From assembly GCA_034509755.1 (NCBI GenBank), contig CM067549.1, positions 50,121,052-50,185,051 of the forward strand: 64,000 nt of DNA. Reading direction: 5' to 3'. The first letter of the stretch is position 1, and each line of letters opens with the position of its first letter. The notes under the pieces were generated by a model that was given only the letters and a program-made list of their open reading frames with translations, did not search any database and was not told the origin of the DNA. The position numbers were made by a program, and so were the translations under genes. The stretch is from Anisodus tanguticus. Its lineage: Eukaryota; Streptophyta; Magnoliopsida; Solanales; Solanaceae. Shown piece after piece: positions 1-10,492 of the stretch.

Positions 1-3000
1 GATCATTGCATGAACATTCTTAACCGCTTTGAGCAAACCACTCTCATCTTTTGGTGAACTCTGGTACAAGGTATTAAACTAAAGTTATATGGAGACAATA
101 TCAATAAGGTATTAAGCTTTTAGTTATAATGCAGCTGGGGATGATTACAAGGAGAATTTGAGAAAAGAAAAAGTGAAAGAGATATCAGGAATGAAAGGGA
201 AGAACTTACAGCTGTCACTGGTATTTCATGAATGTCAAACCATGACGGCATGACAGAACCAACTGCAGTGAAGTAAGACAGTAAAGAGTTTAGATTTCAG
301 ATATTATTATCACCACTATTAGAGTGAAAAAGTTGGCAATGCTACCAATGGAGGAGCCACATGCAATGAAAGGGAATTGAGTCTCCTTCACCGGAAAATA
401 CTGTGTAAATAGGGTAAAACAACTTTTTATACATAAATAAGATTTTTGAACCCCCCAAGTAAAAGAGAAATACAGGAGGCGTGGTACTTCGGGATTTTTT
501 TTGAGTCCCCTTAGTCAGAATTTCTGGTTCCGCCACCGAATGCTACCATTATTTTTAGGAATTACTGAAACCAATTCCTTAGGGTATCCATTTTGATAAT
601 GTACCTTTTTGGGGGGGTTAAATTGTGTGGTGATAATTAATGGAAAAAATAAAAAGGTTAACATCTTACAGACACGTTACCATATCAAACCTACTCAACT
701 TATTGTCTCAGTGGAGAATCTACATACTCCCTCAAGGAAATGAAAGGTGGTGAGAAAGAAAGTGAGACTGGCATTATAGTACTTCAGTAACCAAGATAGC
801 GTTAAAAATCTTGTTTCTTCTTAAGAACTTCCTTTCCACCATTCTTAGATACATCATAAACTTTATGGAGAATGTTCTTTTCAAGAACAGTATATACATT
901 GTTGTCGATTGCACCTAAATCACCGCCAAGCTAATCTTATCCTTAAGAAGCTGTTATTAACATCTTCATATGTTATTATGCACTAATCACACTGAATATC
1001 CTAAGTTTGCTTCACGATATCTGCAATATGTGCAGAATGAGATGCAAGATTATCTACACTAGTAGCTAAAGATATCCTCCACAGGAAGAATTGCTCTGAT
1101 TTATCAATTTGCCTTTGTTGTTGAATAACCGTCGTTATACAGAAGGTTATTCCCAACAGTATTTTCGAAGTCTTGAGCATTCATCTTAGTGATTTAAACG
1201 CTAAAGCTACTCATCTTTGCCGCAAGCATTAACATTCAAAAGGAAACGTTAAAACAACCAAACAGAAGGAACTTATAAAGCTTCTATTTGAGATGGTTCA
1301 CTAACAAGAGGAATTACCCCTTTCTACCGAATTGAATGAAAAGGTGAAGGAAAAGGAAATAACTAATCTAGGTTTCCTAGAAACTCATTGGGCTGATTTA
1401 CCAGAACTAACACATTGTTAGAGGAAAAACAAAACTACAGCATTTGCTAAGTTTCACTTTACATTGAATTTATTGTTCTTTTTTAACTATTTTTTGGGAT
1501 CATCACTACCGACATAATACTGAAATAGAAGCTGCACATAATTTGAAATGACTCTAGTCTACCCAACTTCTCTCATCTCCCTCGAACTGCAAATTCTCTT
1601 ATAAAGACCAACCATGTATAATAAAACCACTCGCACCTCGAAAATGAGTAACATTTCTGATTCAACCAGCCATAGCAAGTGGATCTTAGTCTACATTATC
1701 CCATCCGCTAGACACTAAAACCAACTAAAATAAAAATAACAACTACACCTCAATCCCTACAAACCTCATCAAGGGGTAGGCAAAAAATGGAATCTTTATG
1801 CAATTAAATAACACCATTTGACCCAAAAATGCCAATCCCACAGTGATTACACCAAAACAAAAAGAAACAAAAACAACCCACAACCTGTAATAACACTACA
1901 AATACATCAATTATACTGACTTACAGTTGCAGGTAATTACAAACCCAATCAAAGGGTAGTCAAGAATGAAATCTTTATGCCAATTACAGTTACAAAGTAA
2001 TTACCAACCCAAGAATGAAATCTTTATGCCAATTACAGTTACAAAGTAATTACCAACCCAATAAAAAGTACTCTAATTACCAACCCAATCAAAGGGTACG
2101 CCAAAAAATGGAATCTTTATGCAATTAAAAACTACCATTTGACCCAAAAATGCCAATTTCACAGTGACCACACCAAAACCAAAAGAAACAAAAACAACCC
2201 GCAACAAGTAACAACATTGTACATAACAATAATGATTGTGACCATAGATAATAGTGGAGTAGTAGATATTACATGCCAATTACAATCAAAGGGTAGTAAA
2301 AGGTGAAATCTTTATGCAATTTCAGTATACCATTTGGCCCAAGAACAACATTTCCATGGTGATCAACACAGAACGATACAAAAAACAGCAACACCATACA
2401 AAACCCACCAAGGGGTACGGCAAAAGTAGAATCTTTATGAAATTAAAAAAAGAAAACTACCATTTGACCAAAAATGCCAATTTCGATCACACCAGAATCA
2501 AAAGAAGCAGAAACAACCCACAACCTGTAATAACACTAAATGTACATGAATGAATAGATAATAGTATATATTACATGCCACTTACCAACCCCAATCAAAG
2601 GGTAGTCAAAAATGAAATCTTTATCCAACTCCAAATTACCATTTTACCCAAAAATGCTACTTCCATGGTGATCAACACAGAAACGATACAAACTAATACA
2701 ATACACAACCAGTAACATACAACCCCCACCAAGAGGTAAGCCAAAAATGGGATCTTTATGCATTTAAAAGATGCCATTTGACCAAAAAATGACAATTCCA
2801 CACTGATCACACCAGAACAAAAAGAAACAAAAACAACCCACAACCTGTAATGACACTACAAGTATTAGGCAACTACTAACCCAATCTTTAAGCAATTTCA
2901 GTATACCATTTGGCCCAACAACGACATTTCCATGGCGATCAACACATAAAACCAATAGAAAAACCAGTAACAACATACAAATCCAACCAAAGGGTAGGCC

Positions 3001-5135
3001 AAAAATGGAATCTTTATGCAATTAAAAGACACCATTTGAGCCAAAAATGCTAATTCCACGCTGATCACACCAGAATTAAAAGAAACAAAAACAAACCACA
3101 ACCTGTAATAACACTCAATGTACATGAATGAATAGATAACAATATACATTACATGTCACTTACCAACCCAATCAAAGGGTAGTCAAAAATGAAATCTTTA
3201 TCCAATTCCAATATACCATTTTGACCAAAAATGCTATTTCCATGGTGATCAACACATAAACAATACAAACTAATACAAGACAGAACCAGTAACATAGCAA
3301 CCCCACCAAGGGGTAGGCCAAAATGGATCTTTATGCAATTAAAAAAACACCATTTGACCCAAAAATGCTAATTACCAACCCAAAAGGTAGTAAAAATGAA
3401 ATCTTTATGCAATTCCAAAAGTGTCAATTCCATGGTGTTCACACAGAACAAATAGAAACAAATACAACCATACAAACCCCACCAAAGGGTAGGCCAAAAA
3501 TGGGATCTTTATGCAATCAAACATTACCATATGACCCAAAACGCTAATTTCACTGTGATCACACCAGAACAAAAGAAACAGTAATGACACTTAAAAAAGT
3601 ACGTGAATTATACTGACTTACAATTGCAGGTAACTGGGGTGGAAGGAGCAGAAGAAAGACCATTTTGTGTTCTTGAACCGAGGGGAAGTGAACAATGTCT
3701 TGATTGGTTCATTTGCAGAGCCATAATCACCCAACCCATGTAGCCAAAGAACAAAACTTCTAGCCATGGCATCTGATATTACATGCCAATTAGGCGATTA
3801 CTAACCCAATCAAAGGGTAGTAAAAGGTGAAATCTTTATGCAATTTCAGTATACCATTTGGGATTTGGCCCAAAAATGACATTTCCATGGTGATCAACAC
3901 GGAACCGATAGAAAAATCAGTAACACCATACAAACCCCACCAAGGGGTAGGCCAAAAATGGAATCTTTATGCAATTAAAAACTACCATTTGACCCAAAAA
4001 TGCCAATTTCACAGTGATCAATCCAGAACTAAAAAGAAACAAAAACAACCCACAGCCTGTAATAACACTACAAGTACATCAATTATACTGACTTACAGTT
4101 GCAGGTAATTACAAATCCAACCAAAGGGTAGGCCAAAATGGAATCTTTATGCAATTAAAAACTACCATATGACCCAAAAATGCCAATTTCACAGTGATCA
4201 CACCAAAACAAAAAGAAACAAAAACAACCCACAACAAGTAACAACACTATACATACCTGAATGATTGTGACCATAGATAATAGTAGCAGATATTACATGC
4301 CAATTACAATCACATGGTAGTATAAGGTGAAATCTTTATGCAATTTCAGTATACACCATTGGCCAAATAATGCCATCTCTATGCAGGGGCGGATTTAGGT
4401 GGTCCCCAGGGTGTTTACCCGAACACCCTCAACAAAAGATTACACTGTATATATAGGATAAATTTTCGGTGTTTATGTACATATATAAACTTTTGAACAC
4501 CCTAATCAAATGCAAAAGGTTAGCTCAAGCAGTTCAGGGTGTTCAAAAGTGTGTCTAGCATGGTATGTTCAATTCTCAGGGATAACATTATTTCTTATGT
4601 TTAGCTTTTGTTATTTTTTTCGAACAACCTGAGTAAAAATTCTGGATCCGCCCACTGTCTCTATGGTGATCACACGGAACCACTACAAACAAATACAACC
4701 CTACAAAGCCCAACAAAGGGATATGCCAAAAATTAAATCTTTATGCCATTAAACGATACCATTTGCCCCAAAAATGCCAATTCCACAGTGACCACACCAC
4801 AACAAAAAGAAACAAAAACAACCCACAACATGTAATAACACTACAAGTACATAAATAAATTATTATAGTGACTTACAGTTGCAAGTAACTGGGGTGGAAG
4901 GAGCAGAAGGAAAAGACCATTTTGTGTTCTTGAACTGAGAGGAAGTGAACAATGACTTAATTGGTTCATTTGCTGGGCCAGAATCACCCAGACCATGTAG
5001 CCAAAGAACGAAACTTCTAGCCATGGTGTCAGAATTTTTTGGGTATGTTGGGTCAAAGACTAGTACAAAGAAAATGGTGAAACCAAAAGTAATTACAAGA
5101 ACTAGTAAGGGTTTTAGTAATGGAAAGAATTTCAT
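1..5135 (-). CDS. SOBER1: SOBER1/TIPSY1-like carboxylesterase, exons 1-3 (3' part off the left edge)
   Basis: Alpha/beta-hydrolase of the acyl-protein thioesterase family; plant members act as deacylases or carboxylesterases. Exons read on the minus strand: exon 1 from 5135 (or 5024) to 4877, donor GTAAGT; exon 2 at 262-210; exon 3 from 60 running off the window. Phases agree (1, then 0). Exon 1 has LWLHGLGDSGPANEPIK, the family oxyanion-loop region, and ends PSAPSTPVTCN; exon 2 reads MPSWFDIHEIPVTA; exon 3 reads SPKDESGLLKAVKNVHAMI. The catalytic Ser, Asp and His would lie beyond the left edge. The ATG at 5024 (MARSFVLWL) matches the start I recall for Arabidopsis SOBER1; an in-frame ATG at 5135 would add 37 residues with a hydrophobic helix. 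Intron 1 (263-4876) is unusually long and full of repeats; intron 2 is 61-209. SOBER1 and TIPSY1 cannot be told apart here. Confidence 0.9.
346..538. mobile_element. hAT-type MITE in esterase intron 1
   Basis: About 193 bp bounded by imperfect inverted ends (CAATGGAGGAGCCA on the left, CGGTGGCGGAACCA read inward from the right) and by an exact 8-bp direct repeat AATGCTAC (338-345 and 539-546). Eight-base target duplications and CA-TGGCGGA-like ends fit the hAT superfamily. It has no coding capacity. The edge could shift by a base because AATGCTACC also repeats. Confidence 0.7.
780..1190 (-). pseudogene. Unrecognised protein-coding relic inside esterase intron 1
   Basis: Read on the minus strand this stretch has protein-like segments in shifting frames, for example QQQRQIDKSEQFFLWRIS, then after a stop DNNVYTVLEKNILHKVYD and SKNGGKEVLKKKQ. 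These look like ordinary soluble coding sequence, with stops and frameshifts and no visible introns. I do not recognise the parent gene; a decayed processed pseudogene is the simplest reading. Confidence 0.4.
3622..3767 (-). pseudogene. Duplicated esterase exon 1 within the intron array
   Basis: A near copy of the esterase exon 1, from its ATG (3767-3765) to its donor (GTAAGT after 3622), lying 1.25 kb downstream of the real exon 1 in transcription order. It reads MARSFVLWLHGLGD and then YGSANEPIKTLFTS, followed by a 2-bp deletion that shifts the frame before the PSAP segment. Upstream of the ATG it passes directly into array sequence, so it has no promoter and no acceptor of its own. It is one unit of the intron array. 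Confidence 0.85.
4384..4657. mobile_element. hAT-type MITE inserted in the intron array
   Basis: 274 bp with ends CAGGGGCGGATTTAG and (inward from the right) CAGTGGGCGGATCCAG, flanked by a perfect 8-bp duplication TCTCTATG (4376-4383 and 4658-4665). CAG...CTG ends with an 8-bp target duplication are a hAT signature. Non-coding. It inserted after the array unit existed, since both flanks are array sequence. Confidence 0.85.
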
Positions 5136-6554
5136 CTTTGGTCTTCAATATTATTTGTCATAGATGTGTATTTTAGTCCTTGAGTTTGGTGGAAATTTTA
5201 GGTGTATTTTGGGTCATTTTATACAAAACATAAAATGATGGGGGTCTTTGTTTATAAAATATAAACTTATGGAGCCAGGTTTATATTTATATAAAGTTGA
5301 ATCACAATTTGGAATTACAAATACGTAGTACTTTTTAAAAAAATTGAGATTTGAAATATTGTTTTGAAGTTAAAGTTTATCAATGTGCATTCTTTATTTC
5401 CTTGAAATTTTCAGCCCTTTTCCCAAAGTAAAGGATATTTTTTACCCTTTTCCATAAAATTTAAGTAAACTTTGTTAAATATGTGAATTGTGATTTTTTC
5501 AAAAAACTCTAGCACGTGTTTGGTACTTTTTTGGAGATAAGTTATGTCGATATCACGTCCTGCATAAGTAATACCACGTTTGTTAGCTGATTAGGAGATA
5601 AATTATATATGTATAAAATTAATATAACATTTGGTTTATAATTTAGAAACTCACATAACTAATATATGTATAAGTTATGAGAGAATCTATGTATTGTTTT
5701 ATACATGATATAAGGTGGATTAAGTAATACATGAATAACTAATCATTGCATAAATAATATAAATTTTTTCATATCTTATACTACTAATACTTGCATAACT
5801 CTAATCAACTTACCAAAGGATCCCTAATAGCACTAAGTAGTGTTGGTCCATGAACTTTTTTTTCCATGTTAAATACATATTCGAACACTATTTTAATTAG
5901 TATTAAATATATTTTTCACCTTAACTCTCAATTTCTTTTTTCGAATATCATATTTTTTTCATCCAAACGCCTGCTAAGCATTCTTTGTTTTTGAAATAGA
6001 TTAATCTTTAGAAAGAGTGGAGTTTTTCTTTATCGTAAATGAATAGAATAAAAGTAGAGAAAGGTTTACTTACTCATGACTCATACTAGGTTTTTATCCT
6101 AAGACATCTAAATTAAATAGTCCAAATATTAACACTCATTGTCCATGATTCAGTAACATATAGTATGCTCTAAAATTGATATAAACACAAGAAATAAAGT
6201 ATTCGATACCTATAAATATTCATTAGCTTATCAACTTTATGGTACACGAGCATCTAAAATCAATTTCATTTTTCATAAACGAATTTGAACCAATTCGCAC
6301 ATTAACTTAAATAATTTATCGAATATTTACTACATTCGGCCTTTATAAATATCAAATAACTTTGTCCATCAACAAATGAATTTATCAAGTTACCTTTTTT
6401 CTTCAACAACTCTTGAATCAAATAATTTTTATATATTTGCGATGGCATAAAGGTATTTAAAACATTAATAAATAACATACATGGCCTCCAAAAGTTATAG
6501 CCAAACACGTTATAGTAATATATTTCCAAAAGTTTTAACCAAACACCCTTATAA
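5136..6554. other. Esterase upstream region
   Basis: AT-rich DNA upstream of the esterase start. No further gene is recognised. Within it 5516-5827 is a MITE-like block: it starts GTGTTTGGTA, ends TACCAAAGGATCC, is rich in AACTTATACATATATTAG-like motifs shared with other MITEs near 61 kb, and is flanked by TAGCAC (5510-5515 and 5828-5833). The promoter itself was not pinpointed. Confidence 0.5.
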
Positions 6555-6563
6555 TATATAATA

Positions 6564-7976
6564 GAAAAAAGGGTCAAATTTGCACCCCCACTATACTTTA
6601 TAGTTTAACATTGCCCTCAGTCAAACTTTGCGATCAAATTTACCCTTCTCGTTAGCAAACTTATTAAATTTGCCCTCAGCTGAACGAATTTCTGACTTGG
6701 ACCCCACGTCGAATCCACATAGCTCACACCCAATTCTTTTAACCCGTACCCGTTACACCACCGTATATATTCTTTCAACTTGTTACCCTCCTCTGCCATC
6801 TCCGACGAGTTCCCATGTCGGAGCTCCAGCGAACTCCACCATTGTACAGCCAATTCACCACCAACGCCTTCACTTTATCTCCCTCTCATCCCTCTCCGTT
6901 TTCCACTAGTTGTCGCCGTCGGATTTGACCACCGAACGACCGGTAATGACGAGTTCCCATGTCGGGCTAGGGTTTTATGGATGACCGTTCGTTCTTTTTT
7001 CTCTGATAGATGGTCAGAACTTCATCTGGGTTCGAATCCTACTAAGAGGTCCACTAGAGATAAAAAATTGTTGAAGAAACAACAAGATCTTTCTTTTGTC
7101 CCTTCCAGGCGATCGAAAAATAAAGAAATAATTAATATATTCAAGATAATTACGTATTTACAAAATACCGTCTCAATATGGAGTGGTAGGTTTCGTAACT
7201 ATTCCACATTCTTCGCATTATATTTTCTTAGCTGGGGTTCAAATTACAATTGAAAAATTAAATCTTTAGCCATGTATGATCCTTACAGATCTAAACCCAG
7301 TAGAGGCCGTACAAAATTTGCTTCATGTATTTGTGCTACTGTTTTCCTCATCTTTATCATTGCAGCCATTGTTGTCGCTTACTTCTTCCTGTTCAGCCCC
7401 AAATCTCCTAAAATTGTCGTCGAAGCCGTTCGGTTAGCAACTTTCTCCGTTACGAACGACACCGTTAACTTCACCTTATTCCAATACGTCTCCATTACAA
7501 ACCCAAATCGAAATGAGTTCACTCATTACGACAACTCGCTTCAGCTCAGTTACTCCGGTGAGCCGGTGGGACTTGTGTTTTTTCTCGTCGGGAAGATCGA
7601 CGGTGGTAGGACACAACATATGTCGGCGAAATTTGATGTACAGTCTTACCCACTGCCGGCTAAGTTGAAAACTGATATCTCCGCCGGGGTGATTCCGATA
7701 GCAGCGGCGGCGAACAACGGAGGTGGTGGGGTTGGAGGGCAATGGAGGTAGAAACAAGGATAATTCAAGTCAGTAGTGGTAATGTTTTAGGCATCCGTAT
7801 TGGAGCTTACGTGGCGTCTACGTGGATCCGACGTGGAGTCCAAATCAGAAATTCGTTCAGTTGATGGCAAATTTAATAAGTTTGCTAAAGGAAAGGGTAA
7901 ATTTGATCGCAAAGTTTGACGGAGGGCAATGTTAAACTATAAAGCATAGTTACATGTCAAATTTGACCCTTTTCCC
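6564..7976. mobile_element. Pack-MULE-like element with long inverted ends
   Basis: 1413 bp bounded by a perfect 9-bp duplication TATATAATA (6555-6563 and 7977-7985). The ends, GAAAAAAGGGTCAAATTTG and inward from the right GGGAAAAGGGTCAAATTTG, open into inverted repeats of about 150 bp (6564-6715 against 7825-7976). Nine-base duplications and long inverted repeats indicate the Mutator superfamily. No transposase is inside; instead there is a fragment of a host gene (7272-7830). About 500 bp of other sequence (6720-7260), including a GC-richer CGACGAGTTCCCATGTCGG duplicated near 6805 and 6948, may be further captured DNA. Confidence 0.85.
7272..7830 (+). pseudogene. Captured LEA_2 / NDR1-HIN1-like (NHL) gene fragment
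   Basis: Opens with MYDPYRSKPSRGRTKFASC, then a membrane helix (residues about 23-42), then an LEA_2 (NHL-type) domain with ITNPNRNEFTHYDNSLQLSY, ending in a glycine-rich stretch and a stop at 7749-7751. The frame shifts by one base at about 7740: the continuation MEVETR and IIQVSSGNVLGIR is readable from 7742. Family members normally have about 25 residues (a second beta segment) between those two pieces, so an internal deletion is also likely. Family role: membrane-anchored defence or abiotic-stress protein. It lies wholly between the inverted ends of the surrounding MULE, which explains its isolation. Probably not functional, though a 159-aa truncated product is possible. Confidence 0.75.
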
Positions 7977-8220
7977 TATATAATAATATGACGGCCTATA
8001 ATATAGATCCACCAAACAACACTTAATTATAGTTTGGCTGATACATGAATTCCCTACCAAACTATATTCGAAAAAGAAAAAGCAAAAAAGAGTGGACCGT
8101 CTCAAATGATTAATATTAATACTTAATATTACTCAAACCTATATTATAGAAATTGTTTGACTAGCAAGTTGAAAACCCTTTTGATAACCAAAAGTAAAAA
8201 AAATACTACAACAGTAATAA

Positions 8221-9018
8221 GGAAAAATGACAAATATAGTCCCTTATGTTTGGGTAAGTTTAAAATAGTCACTTAAATATATTCTTGATCTGGTTTAGTT
8301 TTATAAATTTTGTCAAGTATGAGTGTTTTTAATCTCGGCCAATATGTAACAAATTTTGGCTATTAGATTTAACAAAAATGTGGAAAACTCACATTCAAAG
8401 ATTTAATTTTATTTTACTAATTTTTAAAATTTATTTATGGTGTTTGTACACCTTTTACGAGGTAAGGTTTCAATTATATTTGAGTTAATAGTCGAAACCA
8501 CATCTATAGACATTAATATTTTCGTGAGTTTCCCTATTCATTGTTTTCCGTACCTACCTAAATTATCATACATGCGTATTAAAAGATACCTCGATGCTGA
8601 GTTAGCCAAATATTTGTTCCCAATTGGGAATAAGCGTGTGGAGGACGACTTAGCATAGATGTGTATTTTAATACGAAGAGCATGATAGAATAGGTAGGTA
8701 AAAAGAATAACGATTAGATGAGGAATGAAAATCGCAAAAATATTATAGTATAACTGTGTTTTACCAAGGCTTATTATGTTTTGTCTATTCTCGGTGTCTG
8801 ATAAAGTTTTTGGAAAATGACATAACTTTTTTGATATTTTTGGTTAAATCCTTTTTAAAGAAATCATGATTAAATCTAATAACCAGAGGTTAAATATTTG
8901 ACGGGGATGAAAAATGCTCATTTTACAAATTTAAAGGACAACAATCAGTTAAGAGTATACTTAACAGATTACTATAAACCTACTTCTAAACTTGAGGGAC
9001 TGTTTTGTCATTTTCTCA
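8221..9018. mobile_element. MULE-type MITE upstream of the pyruvate carrier gene
   Basis: 798 bp with inverted ends GGAAAAATGACAAA and, inward from the right, TGAGAAAATGACAAA, both followed by an AGTCCCT motif. Flanks are CAGTAATAA (8212-8220) and CATTAATAA (9019-9027), 8 of 9 bases alike, as expected for an aged Mutator-type 9-bp duplication. No convincing gene inside. Confidence 0.65.
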
Positions 9019-9027
9019 CATTAATAA

Positions 9028-9515
9028 TGCAAGGGAGATTTGCAAGTTAACTATCAGTCAAACACATATGAAACAAAAAGGCTCAAATCAACTCAAGTCC
9101 TATCAAGACTCGCCCGATGACTTCGAAACTCGTGTCGTCCATTCCCGCAGGTCAAATACGTGATAACGGGGCTAGGGAAAGGGTCAAGAAAGATAAACAT
9201 GTCGAAATCACCGTAACGATATGTAGAAGATAAATACTAATTATTTCTTGTGAAATTCTATTATGGCGCGTCAGAGCAAAAATTAAAGAGCACCCAAAAT
9301 AGGACATTTGTGCGAATGACCCAAGAAAAAAAAGCCCAACTCCATCCCGATCCGCCTTTAACCCCCTCCTCTTTTTAATTACTTTTTTTAAATTCTCATT
9401 TTTAGCCGTTAAAACAACTCCTCTTATTAATATTTCTCCCTCCATTTCACTTTCTATCTTTCCATTCTTGAAATTCCATTAATCTTTTCGAGTACTTTAA
9501 CAAATTGCATTCCGA
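9028..9515. other. Intergenic stretch, no gene recognised
   Basis: No coding or element signature is seen from 9028 to about 9440. A pyrimidine-rich run at 9430-9475 resembles a plant 5' UTR leading to the ATGAATCAG followed by GCAAGT at 9517-9531, which would be a GC-type splice donor joining the Ran-like exon below. Confidence 0.3.
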
Positions 9516-9587
9516 AATGAATCAGGCAAGTTTTTTTATCAATAAGTTTTTATAATGTTCTTGAAAATTGTTTCTGGTATTTTGCAG

Positions 9588-9732
9588 GTTGCGAAAGATT
9601 GCAAAGGTGAATTGATATTCCAGGCTAATAGCAATAGTTTGATTACAAATATAGTTTGTGTAACTGATGACAACAAACAAATCGTAAATTATCGAAACTT
9701 CAATCTTGTTATTGTGGGCGATGGACGAACTA
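9588..9732 (+). pseudogene. Ran-GTPase-like first-exon fragment
   Basis: After a good acceptor (TTTTGCAG, exon from about 9588) the frame reads through NKQIVNYRNFNLVIVGDGRT and then meets GTATGT. Plant Ran begins [21 protein letters not shown], and I recall its first intron near this P-loop. Here the second Gly of GGTGKT is Arg and nothing resembling the rest of Ran follows before the next gene. The stretch before NKQ does not look like Ran. Most likely a transposed or duplicated 5' fragment; the role of Ran (nuclear transport GTPase) cannot be kept by this piece. Confidence 0.5.
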
Positions 9733-10492
9733 GTATGTCTCTGTGTTTAGCTGATTTGTTGTTGCTTGTTGTTTCTAGTACTTTTGCCTTGAAGAGAACA
9801 ACACTAATAATAATTATTGTGTCTTTGTTTGGTTACATTTGATACAAGGTTATGATGGTTCTTTATTGTTTGATGGAGAAGTTAGACCAAAGAATACATG
9901 ATATATATTTTCTGTCTGTTGTAGCTTTTAGGATTTGACAAAACTTTTATTGTATGATATTTCTTAATTCTTTTTAAATAGTTCATGATTAAATCTAACA
10001 ACCAATAGTTAAATATTTGACGGGATGAAAATGCTCATTTTACAAACTTAAAGGACAATAATCAATTAAGACTATACTTAACGGATTACTATAAACATAA
10101 TTCCAAACTCGAGGGCCTATTTTTGTCATCTTCTCACAGTAATAATACAAGAGAGATTGTATTTTTTTCATCATAATATACAGATTATTCTCTATTTTGA
10201 CATAACTTTTTTGATATTTCTGATTAAATCCGTTTTACATAGTTCATGATTAAATCTAACAACCAGAAGTCAAAAAAATATTTGATTGGATGGAAAATGT
10301 TTATTTTGACAAACTTAAAAGATCAAAACAGATTAATAGTATACTTAAGGGACTATTGTAAACCTACTTCTAAACTTCAGGGACTATTTTGTCATTTTCT
10401 CATATAGTCATAATACAAGAGAGATTTTATTTCTTTTATCATAATATATACAGATTATACAGAGAATTTTCAGAAACAAAGTTTTCACTTTA

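Larger units (their letters stand above)
1740..4830. repeat. Tandem repeat array filling esterase intron 1
   Basis: About 19 degenerate copies of a subunit of roughly 90-180 bp, each recognisable by ATCTTTATGCAATT and by ATTTGACCCAAAAATGCCA. Two subunit types alternate: one has a TTCCATGGTGATCAACAC segment, the other TTCACAGTGATCACACCA. Higher-order units also contain the exon 1 end and splice donor of the host gene, seen on the minus strand as CTGCAACT followed by GTAAGT with donors at 4096, 3621 and 1924. Subunits differ by many substitutions and small indels, so the array is not recent. A hAT MITE (4384-4657) interrupts one unit. Confidence 0.9.
8818..10450. repeat. Three direct copies of a MITE right end plus flank
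   Basis: A block of about 200-240 bp containing TTAAATATTTGACGGG, GGACTATTTTGTCATTTTC and the flank AATACAAGAGAGATT occurs at about 8818-9040, 9945-10175 and 10198-10450. Because the copies continue past the MITE end into flanking DNA, they arose by segmental duplication, not by separate insertions. The last two lie directly upstream of the pyruvate carrier start codon (10493) and so form its proximal promoter or 5' UTR. Confidence 0.7.

Noticed and set aside
2073..3590. Several minus-strand frames rich in VFVSF and FLGQMV in the esterase intron
   Set aside because: They are translations of the repeat units in one frame. The repeated peptide texture reflects the tandem DNA, not a protein.
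1740..4830. Regularly spaced repeats, considered as a CRISPR-like array or satellite
   Set aside because: Units are long, variable and continuous with no unique spacers. They include the host exon end, so they are intronic tandem duplications in a plant gene.
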